DNA of 64,000 bases. It comes from Sphingopyxis sp. 113P3. GTDB lineage: Bacteria; Pseudomonadota; Alphaproteobacteria; Sphingomonadales; Sphingomonadaceae. The DNA lies in assembly GCF_001278035.1 (NCBI RefSeq), contig NZ_CP009452.1, positions 2,513,501-2,577,500 of the forward strand, in the 5' to 3' direction. Position numbers and translations under genes: made by a program. Of the stretch, positions 16,619 to 25,265 are shown piece by piece; the stretch's first letter is position 1; every line of letters begins with the position of its first letter. A model generated the notes under the pieces. It saw only the letters and a list, made by a program, of their open reading frames with translations, was not told the DNA's origin and made no database searches.

Positions 16619-17656
16619 TCAGAGCTCGGGTCCGCCTTCCTTGACGGTCCACGTCTGCCCCTTCTTGAGCAACCCCTGCAGATCGGCAGTCTTGCCTTCA
16701 CGCGCCGCCTGGTTCTGGCGAACGACGTCGGCCTCGAAGGTCGGACGCGGGTCGTCGTAGAGGACGCCGAGCGCCATCGGAAATTCGCCGAACCGCATCT
16801 CGACGAGCATGTGCGCAACGCTGCGGTTGGTGACGTCATGGACGATCACGCCCGCGGCCTTCCAGTCGCCATCGGCGACGTCGACGACCTTCAGCGTCAG
16901 TGCCTCATTGTCGAGCGCGATGCCCTTCGTGCCCTTCGCGAACAGCATCGGCTCGCCGTTCACCAGCCAGAGCTGACGATCTTCGGCGCCCTTGGGCGCG
17001 GCGAAGTCCTGGAACACATCCTTGTTGTAGACGATGCAATTCTGAAAAATCTCGACGAACGCCGTTCCCTTATGCGCGTGCGCTGCCTTCAGGACGTTCG
17101 GCAATTCCTTCGACACGTCGAAGCCCCGCGCGACGAAGCGGGCGCCCGAGCCCAGCGCGAAGGCGCAGGGCTGCGCGGGACGATCGACCGAGCCATAGGG
17201 GGTCGAGGGGCTGTTGGTGCCGACGCGACTGGTCGGCGAATATTGCCCCTTGGTCAGCCCGTAGATCTCGTTGTTGAACAGCATGATCTGGCAATCGAGA
17301 TTGCGGCGGATGAGGTGCATCGTATGATTGCCGCCGATCGAAAGCCCGTCGCCATCGCCGGTGACGATCCAGATGTCGAGCTCCGGATTGGCGAGCTTCA
17401 GCCCCGTGGCGAACGCTGGCGCCCGGCCGTGGATCGTGTGGAAGCCATAGGTTTCCATATAATAGGGAAAGCGCGACGAGCAGCCGATGCCGCTGATGAA
17501 CACGGTCTTTTCAGGCGGCGTCCCGGTTTCGGGCATGGTGCGCTGCACCGCCTTCAGGATCGCATAGTCGCCGCAGCCGGGGCACCAGCGGACCTCCTGG
17601 TCGCTTTCCCAGTCCTTGAGCGTGGTCGTCTTCGCGATGGTGGTCATCTCGTTCAT
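16619..17656 (-). CDS. korB: 2-oxoacid:ferredoxin oxidoreductase, beta subunit (2-oxoglutarate type)
   Basis: The beta subunit binds thiamine diphosphate and an iron-sulfur cluster and helps oxidise 2-oxoglutarate to succinyl-CoA with ferredoxin as acceptor. The 345 residues include VRWCPGCGDYAIL (cluster cysteines), SGIGCSSRFPYYM, HGRAPAFATGLKLA, the TPP motif GDGDGLSIGGNH and NNEIYGLTKGQYSPTS. These are the marks of KorB. GAGAGGAAC precedes the ATG. korA ends 33 bases upstream, so the two form an operon. Confidence 0.92.
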   Translation of the reverse strand: MNEMTTIAKTTTLKDWESDQEVRWCPGCGDYAILKAVQRTMPETGTPPEKTVFISGIGCSSRFPYYMETYGFHTIHGRAPAFATGLKLANPELDIWIVTGDGDGLSIGGNHTMHLIRRNLDCQIMLFNNEIYGLTKGQYSPTSRVGTNSPSTPYGSVDRPAQPCAFALGSGARFVARGFDVSKELPNVLKAAHAHKGTAFVEIFQNCIVYNKDVFQDFAAPKGAEDRQLWLVNGEPMLFAKGTKGIALDNEALTLKVVDVADGDWKAAGVIVHDVTNRSVAHMLVEMRFGEFPMALGVLYDDPRPTFEADVVRQNQAAREGKTADLQGLLKKGQTWTVKEGGPEL

Positions 17657-17689
17657 GGTCGTTCCTCTCGGGGCAACAACGCTTTCGCG

Positions 17690-19552
17690 TCAGCCCAGCG
17701 CCTCCTCGATGGCGGCTTCGATTTCGGCGATGCGGAAGGGCTGCCCCGACACCTTGTTGAGCGGCTTCGCATCGACAAGATACTGGTCGCGCAGCACCGT
17801 CTTGAGCTGCCCCGTGTTCATCTCGGGGACGATTACCTTGTCATAACTCCTGAGCAGTTCGCCCAGATTGCCGGGGAGCGGCCAGATGTGACGGATGTGG
17901 ATATGGCTGACGTCATGGCCCTCGGCGCGCTTACGGCGCACTGCCTGATGGATCGGACCGAAGGTCGAGCCCCAACCTACCACCGCGAGATTGCCACCCT
18001 CGGCGCCGAGCTCGACGATCTGGTCGGGAATGCGAATGCCGTCGACCTTCGCCTTGCGGAGATTGGTCATCGCCTGATGGTTTTCGGGGTTGTAGTTGAG
18101 GTGGCCTGTATCGACCTCCTTCTCGATGCCGCCGATCCGGTGGAGCAGCCCGGGCGTGCCGGGCTTGACCCAAGGCCGCGCCAGCTTTTCGTCGCGGCTG
18201 TAGGGTTTGAAACCGCCTTCGGGAACCTCGGTCAGAAACTCGACCGGGAAAGCCTCATAGGCCGTCAGATCGGGCACTGCCCACGGCTCGGCCGCATTGG
18301 CGATATAACCGTCGGTCAGCAGCATCACCGGGGTCATATATTGCGTAGCGATCCGGCACGCCTCGATCGCACATTCAAAGGCGTCCCCCGGCGAGCGCGC
18401 TGCGATGACGGGCATCGGCGCGTCGCCGTTGCGGCCATAGACCGCCTGATAAAGGTCCGACTGCTCGGTCTTGGTGGGAAGGCCTGTCGAGGGGCCGCCG
18501 CGCTGCGAATTGACGATGACGAGAGGGAGCTCGGTCATGATCGCAAGACCCATCGCCTCCCCCTTCAGCGCGATACCGGGCCCCGACGAGCTGGTAACGC
18601 CCAGCGAACCGCCATAGCTTGCGCCGATCGCGGCGCAGATCGCGGCGATCTCATCCTCGGCCTGGAAAGTCGTGACGTCATATTCCTTGAGCCGCGACAG
18701 ATGATGGAGGATCGCCGACGCCGGCGTAATCGGATAGCCGCCGAAGAACATAGGCAGTTTCGCCAGCTGCGCCCCCGCGACAAGGCCGAGTGCGATGCCC
18801 TCGGCGCCCGTCAGCGTCCGGTAGAGGCCTGGCGCGACCGGCGCAGGCGCGACATGATGCTGCTTGAGTGGACCCGCCAGTTCGGCGGTCTCGCCATAGG
18901 CATGGCCTGCGTTGAGCGCGGCGATATTGGCTTCGGCGAGTTCGGGCGCCTTCGCAAACTTCGCCTTGAGCCATTCGATCAGCGGCGCGCGATCGCGGTC
19001 GAACATCCAGAGCGCAAGCCCCAGCGTCCACATATTCTTGCAGCGCAGCGCTTCCTTGTTGCCGAGGCCGAAGGGCTTCACTGCGTCCATTGTCAGCTGG
19101 CTGATGTTGAGTTTCAGCAGCTGCCACTTCGCGAGACTGCCATCCTCGAGCGGGTTCGACTCATATTTCGCCTTGGCGAGATTGCGGTCATTGAACTCTC
19201 CGGAGTCGGCGATGATCAGCCCGCCGGGCTTCAATGACGGGACGTTGGTCTTGAGCGCTGCCGGGTTCATCGCGACGAGCACGTCGGGCGCATCGCCCGC
19301 GGTCGTGATCTCGCTCGACCCGAAGTTGATCTGGAAGGCCGAGACGCCAAAGAGCGTTCCCTGCGGGGCGCGGATTTCGGCGGGAAAATCGGGGAAGGTC
19401 GCAAGGTCGTTGCCCGCGAGCGCGGTGGAAAGGGTGAACTGGCCGCCCGTCAACTGCATCCCGTCGCCGGAGTCGCCGGCGAACCGCACCACCACCGCGT
19501 CGGAAAGGGGGGACTGCCGCTTGTCGGCTAGGTCCTCAACCGCTGTCGCCAT
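17690..19552 (-). CDS. korA: 2-oxoacid:ferredoxin oxidoreductase, fused gamma-alpha subunit
   Basis: A 620-residue subunit in which the gamma domain (about 1-190, VVRFAGDSGDGMQLTGGQF, APQGTLFG, IADSGEF) is fused ahead of the alpha domain (from about 200, GAQLAKLPMFFGGYPITPAS, SSGPGIALKGEAMGLA, RGGPSTGLPTKTEQSDLYQA). This is the two-subunit KorAB form also found in actinobacteria, which can work in aerobic cells. The ATG at 19552 is preceded by AGAAG and removes 21 residues of unrelated upstream frame. It is the first gene of the korAB operon. In an aerobe it may run beside or substitute for the NAD-linked 2-oxoglutarate dehydrogenase; the latter is not in this window. Confidence 0.92.
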   Translation of the reverse strand: MATAVEDLADKRQSPLSDAVVVRFAGDSGDGMQLTGGQFTLSTALAGNDLATFPDFPAEIRAPQGTLFGVSAFQINFGSSEITTAGDAPDVLVAMNPAALKTNVPSLKPGGLIIADSGEFNDRNLAKAKYESNPLEDGSLAKWQLLKLNISQLTMDAVKPFGLGNKEALRCKNMWTLGLALWMFDRDRAPLIEWLKAKFAKAPELAEANIAALNAGHAYGETAELAGPLKQHHVAPAPVAPGLYRTLTGAEGIALGLVAGAQLAKLPMFFGGYPITPASAILHHLSRLKEYDVTTFQAEDEIAAICAAIGASYGGSLGVTSSSGPGIALKGEAMGLAIMTELPLVIVNSQRGGPSTGLPTKTEQSDLYQAVYGRNGDAPMPVIAARSPGDAFECAIEACRIATQYMTPVMLLTDGYIANAAEPWAVPDLTAYEAFPVEFLTEVPEGGFKPYSRDEKLARPWVKPGTPGLLHRIGGIEKEVDTGHLNYNPENHQAMTNLRKAKVDGIRIPDQIVELGAEGGNLAVVGWGSTFGPIHQAVRRKRAEGHDVSHIHIRHIWPLPGNLGELLRSYDKVIVPEMNTGQLKTVLRDQYLVDAKPLNKVSGQPFRIAEIEAAIEEALG

Positions 19553-19752
19553 TATGTCTTCTGCCTTCACCAAGTTTGCCAGTTTGCGAGATGGGCCTAG
19601 GCCCCTCGACCGCAAGCCGCAATTCAGAAAAAATTGTGCACTGCAAAGCGCGGACCCCCGGTGAGTTTCATTTCGCCATTGAAGTTTGACTGGCGATGAC
19701 GAATAGCTGGCATCCGAAAATGATGATCGAAAAAAGAGAGGGACCCGACAGG

Positions 19753-20694
19753 ATGACCGACGGCACCACCCATTATACGCGCCCCGACGTGGCGGCCTTT
19801 CTCGCCTTCCTCAACGCGCAGGAGGGACCAAAGATGGAGGAACTGCCGCCCGAAGCCGGGCGCGCGATGATGCGCGCAATGGGAGAGCTTGCCGACGCAC
19901 CGCGGGGGGAGATCGCGCATGTCGAGGACCGGACGATTCCCGGACCTGCGGGTGATATTCCGGTCCGCATCTATGATAATCGTCCGGGCCGCGAAGCGGG
20001 ACCGGTGATGCTCTTTTATCATGGCGGCGGCTGGGTGATCGGCGATCTGGAGACGCACGATCCCTATTGCGCCGAAGCCGCGCGCCAGCTCGACATGCCG
20101 GTGATCGCGGTCGATTATCGCCTCGCGCCCGAACATCCCTTTCCCGCTGCGCCCGAGGATTGCGAGGCGGCGACGCGCTGGGTCGCCGACAATATCCCCT
20201 GCACCGGCCTCGTCCTCTCGGGCGACAGCGCCGGGGGGAACCTGACCATCGCGACCGCGCTGACGCTGCGCGACAAGCCGGCGTCGAAGGCGGTGATCGC
20301 GATCCACCCCATTTATCCCGCCGTGACCACCCATTATGACTGGCAGAGCTATCGCGACTTCAAGGAAGGGCATCTGCTGACCGAAGGCGGGATGAAATGG
20401 TTTGGCGACCAATATGCTGCCGACCCCGACGATTATCGCGCCGCGCCGATCGATTTCCCCGCCGAGGGCCTTCCGCCGACGCTGCTCGTAACGGCGAGTC
20501 TCGACCCGCTGCGCGATCAGGGCCGCGCCTATGCCGCAAAGCTGATCGAGGCGGGGGTGCCGACCACATATCGCGAGGCGAAGGGCAGCATTCACGGTTA
20601 TATCTGCCTCACCAAGGCCATCCCGAGCGCAGCCGTCGACGTCAGGGGCAATCTGGCTGTGCTCAAGACTATGATCGCCGAAGCCACCGCATGA
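19753..20694 (+). CDS. Alpha/beta hydrolase, hormone-sensitive lipase (HSL) family esterase
   Basis: A 313-residue esterase of family IV. The oxyanion-hole motif HGGGWVIGD, nucleophile elbow GDSAGGN, the acid in SLDPLRDQG and the histidine in SIHGY are all in the expected order, so the enzyme should hydrolyse short acyl esters. No signal peptide is evident after the chosen ATG at 19753, suggesting a cytoplasmic location. Purine-rich GAGAGAGGGA lies upstream; the longer frame adds 19 residues not typical of the family. The stop overlaps the rppH start (ATGA), so the two are cotranscribed. Confidence 0.88.
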   Translation: MTDGTTHYTRPDVAAFLAFLNAQEGPKMEELPPEAGRAMMRAMGELADAPRGEIAHVEDRTIPGPAGDIPVRIYDNRPGREAGPVMLFYHGGGWVIGDLETHDPYCAEAARQLDMPVIAVDYRLAPEHPFPAAPEDCEAATRWVADNIPCTGLVLSGDSAGGNLTIATALTLRDKPASKAVIAIHPIYPAVTTHYDWQSYRDFKEGHLLTEGGMKWFGDQYAADPDDYRAAPIDFPAEGLPPTLLVTASLDPLRDQGRAYAAKLIEAGVPTTYREAKGSIHGYICLTKAIPSAAVDVRGNLAVLKTMIAEATA

Positions 20695-21167
20695 ACGGCT
20701 ACAGCCACCTTCCCTATCGCCCCTGCGCCGGAGTGATGCTCGCAAACCGCGACGGGCGCGTCTTCGTCGGCCAGCGACTCGATACGACGAGCGAGGCGTG
20801 GCAGATGCCGCAGGGCGGCATCGACCCCGGCGAAGAGGCGGAGGAGGCTGCGATCCGCGAGCTGGGCGAGGAAACCGGCGTGCACGGCGGGCTGGTCGAG
20901 ATCATCGCGCGCAGCCGTCAGGAATATTTTTACGATCTGCCCGACCATCTCGTCGGCAAGATGTGGGGCGGCCAATATCGCGGCCAGCGCCAGTACTGGT
21001 TCCTGATGCGCTTCATGGGGGAGGACAGCGACGTCAATATTCACACCGAGCACCAGGAATTTCGCGCCTGGCGCTGGGCGGAACTGGACGAGATCGAAAG
21101 GCTGATCGTCCCCTTCAAGCGCGCGCTCTATCGCGGGCTGGTCGAGGAGTTCGGCCCGCTCGTCTGA
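20691..21167 (+). CDS. rppH: RNA pyrophosphohydrolase (Nudix)
   Basis: RppH removes pyrophosphate from the 5' end of mRNA and starts its decay. The 158-residue protein begins YRPCAGVMLANRDGRVFVGQR and carries a complete Nudix box at residues 43-65 (starting GIDPGEE, containing REL and EETGV). YDLPDHLVGKMWGGQYRGQ is the block that separates RppH from other Nudix hydrolases. The ATG overlaps the upstream stop. The 3' end overlaps the convergent uracil-DNA glycosylase gene by 40 bases. Confidence 0.92.
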   Translation: MNGYSHLPYRPCAGVMLANRDGRVFVGQRLDTTSEAWQMPQGGIDPGEEAEEAAIRELGEETGVHGGLVEIIARSRQEYFYDLPDHLVGKMWGGQYRGQRQYWFLMRFMGEDSDVNIHTEHQEFRAWRWAELDEIERLIVPFKRALYRGLVEEFGPLV

Positions 21168-21817
21168 TCCCGGAGGGCGAGTGCGGCGCGAAAGACGTCG
21201 GCCAACATCTGGGGCGTCAGCCGCCCCGTGTTCGTGTTGTAGCGTGAGCAATGATAGCTGTCGACGAGGTGGCACCCGTCAGGAAGGCAATGCACGGCCC
21301 CGTGCGCGAAACGAAAGGCCCCGAGTCGCAACCCGGCGGCTCGCAGCGCCGCATCATGCGCAATCCGTCCCAGCGCGATGATTACCCGAACCTGGGGCAA
21401 GGCGGCGAGTTGCGGTTCGAAGAATGTCCGGCATGCGGCGATCTCGCTCGGCAGCGGCTTATTCTGCGGGGGAAGGCATTTGACGCTGTTGACCATGATA
21501 GCGCCGTCGAGGGCCATTCCGTCGTCGACGCGTGCTTCATATTGACCCTTGCTCAGACCGAAAGCGGTGAGCGTCGCGAACAACAGATCGCCGGCATAAT
21601 CGCCGGTGAAGGGCCTTCCCGTGCGGTTGGCGCCATGCTTGCCGGGCGCGAGCCCCACGATAGCAAGCCAGGCATGGGGATCACCAAAGGCCGGGACAGG
21701 CGCATTCCACCAGTCCGGATGCTCGGCCCGGCACGCATTGCGCAGCGCCACCAGCCGCGGGCAGCGCGGACAATCGCGTGGCGGTTCGGTACCGGGAAGC
21801 GGGCTGGCAATCGCCAT
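21128..21817 (-). CDS. Uracil-DNA glycosylase, family 4/5 (iron-sulfur type)
   Basis: A 229-residue DNA repair enzyme that removes uracil and related deaminated bases. Motif A reads GLAPGKHGANRTGRPFTGD and the C-terminal motif is DSYHCSRYNTNTGRLT, a pattern closest to family 5 (UdgB), where the motif A polar residue is replaced. Cysteines at residues 16, 19 and in the VNSVKCLPP and AACRTFF segments fit a 4Fe-4S cluster. The ATG at 21817 (MAIASPLPGT) is used; the upstream extension is arginine- and cysteine-rich and does not look native. The end overlaps rppH tail-to-tail, and folK starts 23 bases away, divergently. Confidence 0.85.
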   Translation of the reverse strand: MAIASPLPGTEPPRDCPRCPRLVALRNACRAEHPDWWNAPVPAFGDPHAWLAIVGLAPGKHGANRTGRPFTGDYAGDLLFATLTAFGLSKGQYEARVDDGMALDGAIMVNSVKCLPPQNKPLPSEIAACRTFFEPQLAALPQVRVIIALGRIAHDAALRAAGLRLGAFRFAHGAVHCLPDGCHLVDSYHCSRYNTNTGRLTPQMLADVFRAALALRDQTSGPNSSTSPR

Positions 21818-21840
21818 CCCGCTGCGATAGGCGCAGCAGC

Positions 21841-22377
21841 ATGACCGGCGCAACGCCCACTCGCAGCGACCCGCTTGCCCTTTACGCCATCGGGCTTGGA
21901 TCAAATCGCCGCCATGCGCGGCTCGGAGATCCTCGACGCGTACTCATGGCAGCGCTCGCAGCGATAGAGGCCGACGACATCGAACCGGTCGACGCGAGCC
22001 CGATCATCGCGACCGCGCCGCTCGGCCCGTCACGGCGGCGCTACGCCAATGCGGCGGTGCTGGTGGCGTCATCGCTCAGCCCGCCCGAAATGCTCGCGCG
22101 GCTGAAAGCCATCGAAGCCGCGTTCGGCCGTCGCACCGGCCAGCGGTGGAGCGCCCGCACGCTCGACCTCGACATATTGCTCTGGTCGGGAGGCGCGTGG
22201 AGTGACGGCGCGCTCACGATTCCGCACCCGGCGATGACAGAGCGCGCCTTCGTTCTCGGCCCGCTCGCCGCCATCGCGCCGGGCTGGCGCCACCCGATCG
22301 CGACGCGCAGCGTCCGTCAGCTCGCCGCGCATCTTCGCCGCCCAAAGCCGGTTGACCACGCCGCCGCACCGCACTAG
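21841..22377 (+). CDS. folK: 2-amino-4-hydroxy-6-hydroxymethyldihydropteridine pyrophosphokinase
   Basis: FolK transfers pyrophosphate from ATP to the pterin in folate synthesis. The 178-residue protein shows YAIGLGSNRRHARLG, the conserved FGRRTGQRWSARTLDLDILLW block (with the RxxDLDIL signature) and IPHPAMTERAFVLGPLAAIAP. The ATG at 21841 gives the normal length. It is divergent from the uracil-DNA glycosylase gene with only 23 bases between starts, so the promoters must overlap. A tRNA gene follows 41 bases downstream on the same strand. Confidence 0.93.
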   Translation: MTGATPTRSDPLALYAIGLGSNRRHARLGDPRRVLMAALAAIEADDIEPVDASPIIATAPLGPSRRRYANAAVLVASSLSPPEMLARLKAIEAAFGRRTGQRWSARTLDLDILLWSGGAWSDGALTIPHPAMTERAFVLGPLAAIAPGWRHPIATRSVRQLAAHLRRPKPVDHAAAPH

Positions 22378-22418
22378 GGCGGCGGCTCACTTTCGCACGC
22401 CGACCGCGGCGATGCGAC

Positions 22419-22494
22419 GGGCCCTTAGCTCAGTCGGTAGAGCAACTGACTTTTAATCAGTAGGTCGCTGGTTCGAACCCAGCAGGGCTCACCA
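22419..22494 (+). tRNA. tRNA-Lys (anticodon TTT)
   Basis: A complete cloverleaf: acceptor GGGCCCT (22419-22425) pairs with AGGGCTC (22484-22490), D-arm with AGCTCAGTCGGTAGAGC, anticodon loop CTTTTAA with TTT at 22452-22454, T-arm with GGTTCGAACCC, and an encoded CCA at 22492-22494. The T at position 33 and the A at 37 are in place. Confidence 0.98.
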
Positions 22495-23053
22495 TCATCT
22501 TCCCGCCATTTCCTGCAGATTTTGCGAGGCAGTGATCAATAATATTCTGACAGAATAAGTGAACGGGACGGACCCTCGCACGGTTTTCATTCCGCGTGAG
22601 TCGCCCTGGGTCCCCGGGGCCATTGAGGTGGGATAAACCGGATTGGTCGCTTGATCGCGGGGGCAGTGTCCTAGCAAATATCCCCGTGGCGGTCCGAACC
22701 TGGAGTCTGCAGCCGCGCGCCCCTAGTCACAATTCAAGATCGGTAATCGAAGATGTTGGGCGAGTTCGGTGGGCCGACACCGTCAGGAATCCAGCCTGCT
22801 GGCGACCCCACCATCCGCCTTGGGCTTCGCCTGATACCAATGATATCTTGGATGGCCATACCGGGCGAATGCGGCTAGTTTGTCCGGCGCCGATCGGTGG
22901 CGGCAGGTTGTGGCGGATCCATGCCGTGATGCTTCACCCAAGCAGGATGTCGCACGCCGCATTTCATGCCTATACCGATTCCCCCCGCCTTAGATTCCGC
23001 TGCCAGGGCGAGTATGGAATGCTGCACTTGATGCGAACGCATTACAGGAGTTG
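22495..23053. other. Gene-poor stretch downstream of tRNA-Lys
   Basis: No convincing gene is seen. The largest open frame (22596-23054, +, 152 codons) begins with GTG and encodes an arginine-, tryptophan- and proline-rich sequence without recognisable motifs or a Shine-Dalgarno; it is probably chance. No direct repeat of the tRNA 3' end was found here, and no integrase. Base composition is visibly more mixed than in the flanking core genes, so this may be decayed or imported sequence. Confidence 0.5.
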
Positions 23054-24286
23054 ATGGTGGGAAATCGTTCGAGCTCAAATCCAGGGTTGATGAGACGTCT
23101 GACCCTCACTCACGCCGTGCTATACGGTGTCGGGGTCACCATTGGGGCTGGCATATATGTTCTGGTCGGGATCGCTGCTGGCCGCAGCGGCATGCACGCT
23201 CCACTGGGCTTTTTGATCGCCGCTGTAACCATGGGTCTGACTGCGGCTTCGTTCGCAGAACTTGGTACCCGCATGCCGGTAAGCGCGAGCGAAGCAGCAT
23301 ATGTGGACGCGGCGTTCGGTCGTCGCTGGCTTACTGTCGCGATAGGACTCCTCGTAGTCGCTTCAGCCGCGATTTCGGCTGCGACAATTGCGGCAGGAAG
23401 TGTCGGCTATCTCAAGGTTTTCCTCCCGCTACCCTCTGCCTGGATCGTTGTCGGTGTAATTCTTTCGATGGGCGCCATAGCCTGCCTGGCGACGACCCAA
23501 TCGGTCGCCTTCGCCGGGGTGATGACTCTAATTGAAGTGGGCGGTTTGGCGTTGGTCGTCGCGGCTGGCCTCGCGCAGGGTAGCGAGGCTATCACGCGCT
23601 TGCCCGCTATGGTTCCCGCGGCTCTCGATGGTGCCGCGTGGGTCGCAGTCGGCAGCACGACCATAATTGCCGTCTTTGCCTTCATAGGCTTTGAACACCT
23701 GGTGAATATTGCCGAAGAACTGAGGGAGCCGAGCCGTACTCTGCCCCGTGCGTTATTCATCACGCTTGGTGTCACGACTCTGCTTTACATGCTCGTCGTG
23801 TGGATCTCGGTGATCACCGTTCCGCCAGATGAACTCGCGGAGGCAGCTGCCCCGCTGGCGCTGGTCTTCCAGCGCCTCACCGGCCAACCCCTCGTCTACA
23901 TGAGTCTCATCGCGATCGTTGCCACGCTCAATGGAATCGTCGTGCACATGATCATGATTGCCCGGGTGCTCTATGGCTTGGCCAAACAGGGCAATCTTCC
24001 CGAGCATTTGACCCAGGTGCACAGGACCGCCCGAACACCCATAGTCGCGACAGCCTATGCAATCGCTGCCATTCTCATCTTGACGTTGGCTGTTCCACTT
24101 GAAGGACTTGCTGACCTTGCAGCCCAAGGCACGATGATGATCTTCGCGGCGATCAACCTTGCGCTCATCGTCATAAAGCAGCGGAAGGAACCGGCGCCGG
24201 CGGGCGCGTTTATTTGCTGGGGCTGGTTGCCATATGCGGGGCTGGCGTCCTCAAGCTTGATGCTGATGCTCAGCGCCTTCGTCTAG
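23054..24286 (+). CDS. APC family amino acid permease
   Basis: An integral membrane transporter of about 410 residues with roughly 11-12 hydrophobic segments. It has the APC-superfamily opening in helix 1, GVGVTIGAGIYVLVG (the unwound GxG substrate-binding region), the conserved FAELGTRMP at helix 2 and IGFEHLVNIAEELREPSRTLPRAL after helix 6. It probably imports or exchanges an amino acid or polyamine; specificity cannot be read. AGGAG (23046-23050) precedes three closely spaced starts, TTG 23051, ATG 23054 and GTG 23057; ATG is chosen, GTG has better spacing. Codon usage is less GC3-biased than in the core genes around it. It converges on a glutamine amidotransferase gene. Confidence 0.88.
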   Translation: MVGNRSSSNPGLMRRLTLTHAVLYGVGVTIGAGIYVLVGIAAGRSGMHAPLGFLIAAVTMGLTAASFAELGTRMPVSASEAAYVDAAFGRRWLTVAIGLLVVASAAISAATIAAGSVGYLKVFLPLPSAWIVVGVILSMGAIACLATTQSVAFAGVMTLIEVGGLALVVAAGLAQGSEAITRLPAMVPAALDGAAWVAVGSTTIIAVFAFIGFEHLVNIAEELREPSRTLPRALFITLGVTTLLYMLVVWISVITVPPDELAEAAAPLALVFQRLTGQPLVYMSLIAIVATLNGIVVHMIMIARVLYGLAKQGNLPEHLTQVHRTARTPIVATAYAIAAILILTLAVPLEGLADLAAQGTMMIFAAINLALIVIKQRKEPAPAGAFICWGWLPYAGLASSSLMLMLSAFV

Positions 24287-24464
24287 CAGGATAAATCATC
24301 GTTCCGGCAGTATAAGGATGATCTCACCTTTTGCGGCACGCGCGGTTGATTCCCGCAATTCCCGCGATAAGCACTGATCCGCGCCGCCGTGCCTTCGCCA
24401 GGCCGATGCTGCAAATGGGCTTTCGCGCTTATCTTAAGGGCCCATCCACCCGGAAGACCGAACG

Positions 24465-25265
24465 TCAGCACGCCGTGCCACGGCGCGGCATCGGTACGTT
24501 AGTTCTTGTACGGATGAGAAACTGATTGATCCACCCTGCCACCAGCTCGCGGTCGTTTGGGCACCGCAGGCTGGAAATTGCACGGTCTATGTCTTCGTCC
24601 CGGATACCCCGGCCACGCCGGCCTTCGGCCAGCGCGATGGCAAAATTAGTTTCGAATTCCGGATGCAATTGCAGCGAAATCGCGGGCTGGTCCTGGTAGG
24701 CGATAAAGCCAAGAGGGCAAAACGCGTTGCCCGCGACCACCTCCGACGCCGGGGGCAGTTCGACCACCTGATCCTGATGGGACGCCGTTAGGGTGATTTC
24801 GGTCGTTCGGCCTGCCCAAGGCTGTTGCCTCACGATGACGTAGCGATGGTTTCCCATGCCCCACCCTTTGGGCGACCTTGCGACCTTTCCACCGAAAGCT
24901 TCTGCCATGACCTGGTGTCCGAAGCAGATTCCGACGAAAGCTGCGTTGCCCTTGGCTGCATTCAAGAACCGCTTGAGGTTGGAAATCCAGGGCGACGCGC
25001 CATAGGCGTCACTCGCGGAACCCGTGATGAGATAGGCGGGGCAATGATCAGCGTGCCGAGGCAATTCGCCCTGTTCAACGTCGAATTCGATATAATGATA
25101 ACGTTCCTCGCCCAGCAGCTTTCGGAACATGTCAGCATAGCTGCCGTAGGCCGAGGCGAGGGCTCGTGGCGGTCCGCCCGCCTTGAGGATGCCAAGCTTT
25201 TCCTTGCGTGCTCGCAGGGGCTTGTCCGCCTGGGGACGAGGTCCTGGACCGTGATTGCCACTCAT
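24465..25265 (-). CDS. Class I glutamine amidotransferase domain protein
   Basis: A 266-residue stand-alone GATase1 protein. The nucleophile elbow VGICFGHQVMAEAFGG places Cys114, and LQLHPEF gives His201 and Glu203, so the triad is complete. LITGSASDAYGASPWI is the usual upstream oxyanion strand block. Such free-standing proteins include gamma-glutamyl hydrolases and amidotransferases of unknown partner; the enzyme probably hydrolyses glutamine or a gamma-glutamyl amide. The first 20 residues are charged and carry no signal. It faces the APC permease tail-to-tail, and both may belong to one imported amino-acid/amine module, which is inference. Confidence 0.85.
   Translation of the reverse strand: MSGNHGPGPRPQADKPLRARKEKLGILKAGGPPRALASAYGSYADMFRKLLGEERYHYIEFDVEQGELPRHADHCPAYLITGSASDAYGASPWISNLKRFLNAAKGNAAFVGICFGHQVMAEAFGGKVARSPKGWGMGNHRYVIVRQQPWAGRTTEITLTASHQDQVVELPPASEVVAGNAFCPLGFIAYQDQPAISLQLHPEFETNFAIALAEGRRGRGIRDEDIDRAISSLRCPNDRELVAGWINQFLIRTRTNVPMPRRGTAC

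Noticed and set aside
16565..19237. An 890-codon open frame on the + strand opposite korB and korA.
   Set aside because: It is antisense to two genes with clear catalytic motifs; its translation is rich in Arg, Asp and Leu without domain features. High GC makes such shadow frames common.
22596..23054. A 152-codon frame between tRNA-Lys and the APC permease.
   Set aside because: No Shine-Dalgarno, GTG start, and a composition (Arg, Trp, Pro) typical of out-of-frame GC-rich DNA. No recognised motif.
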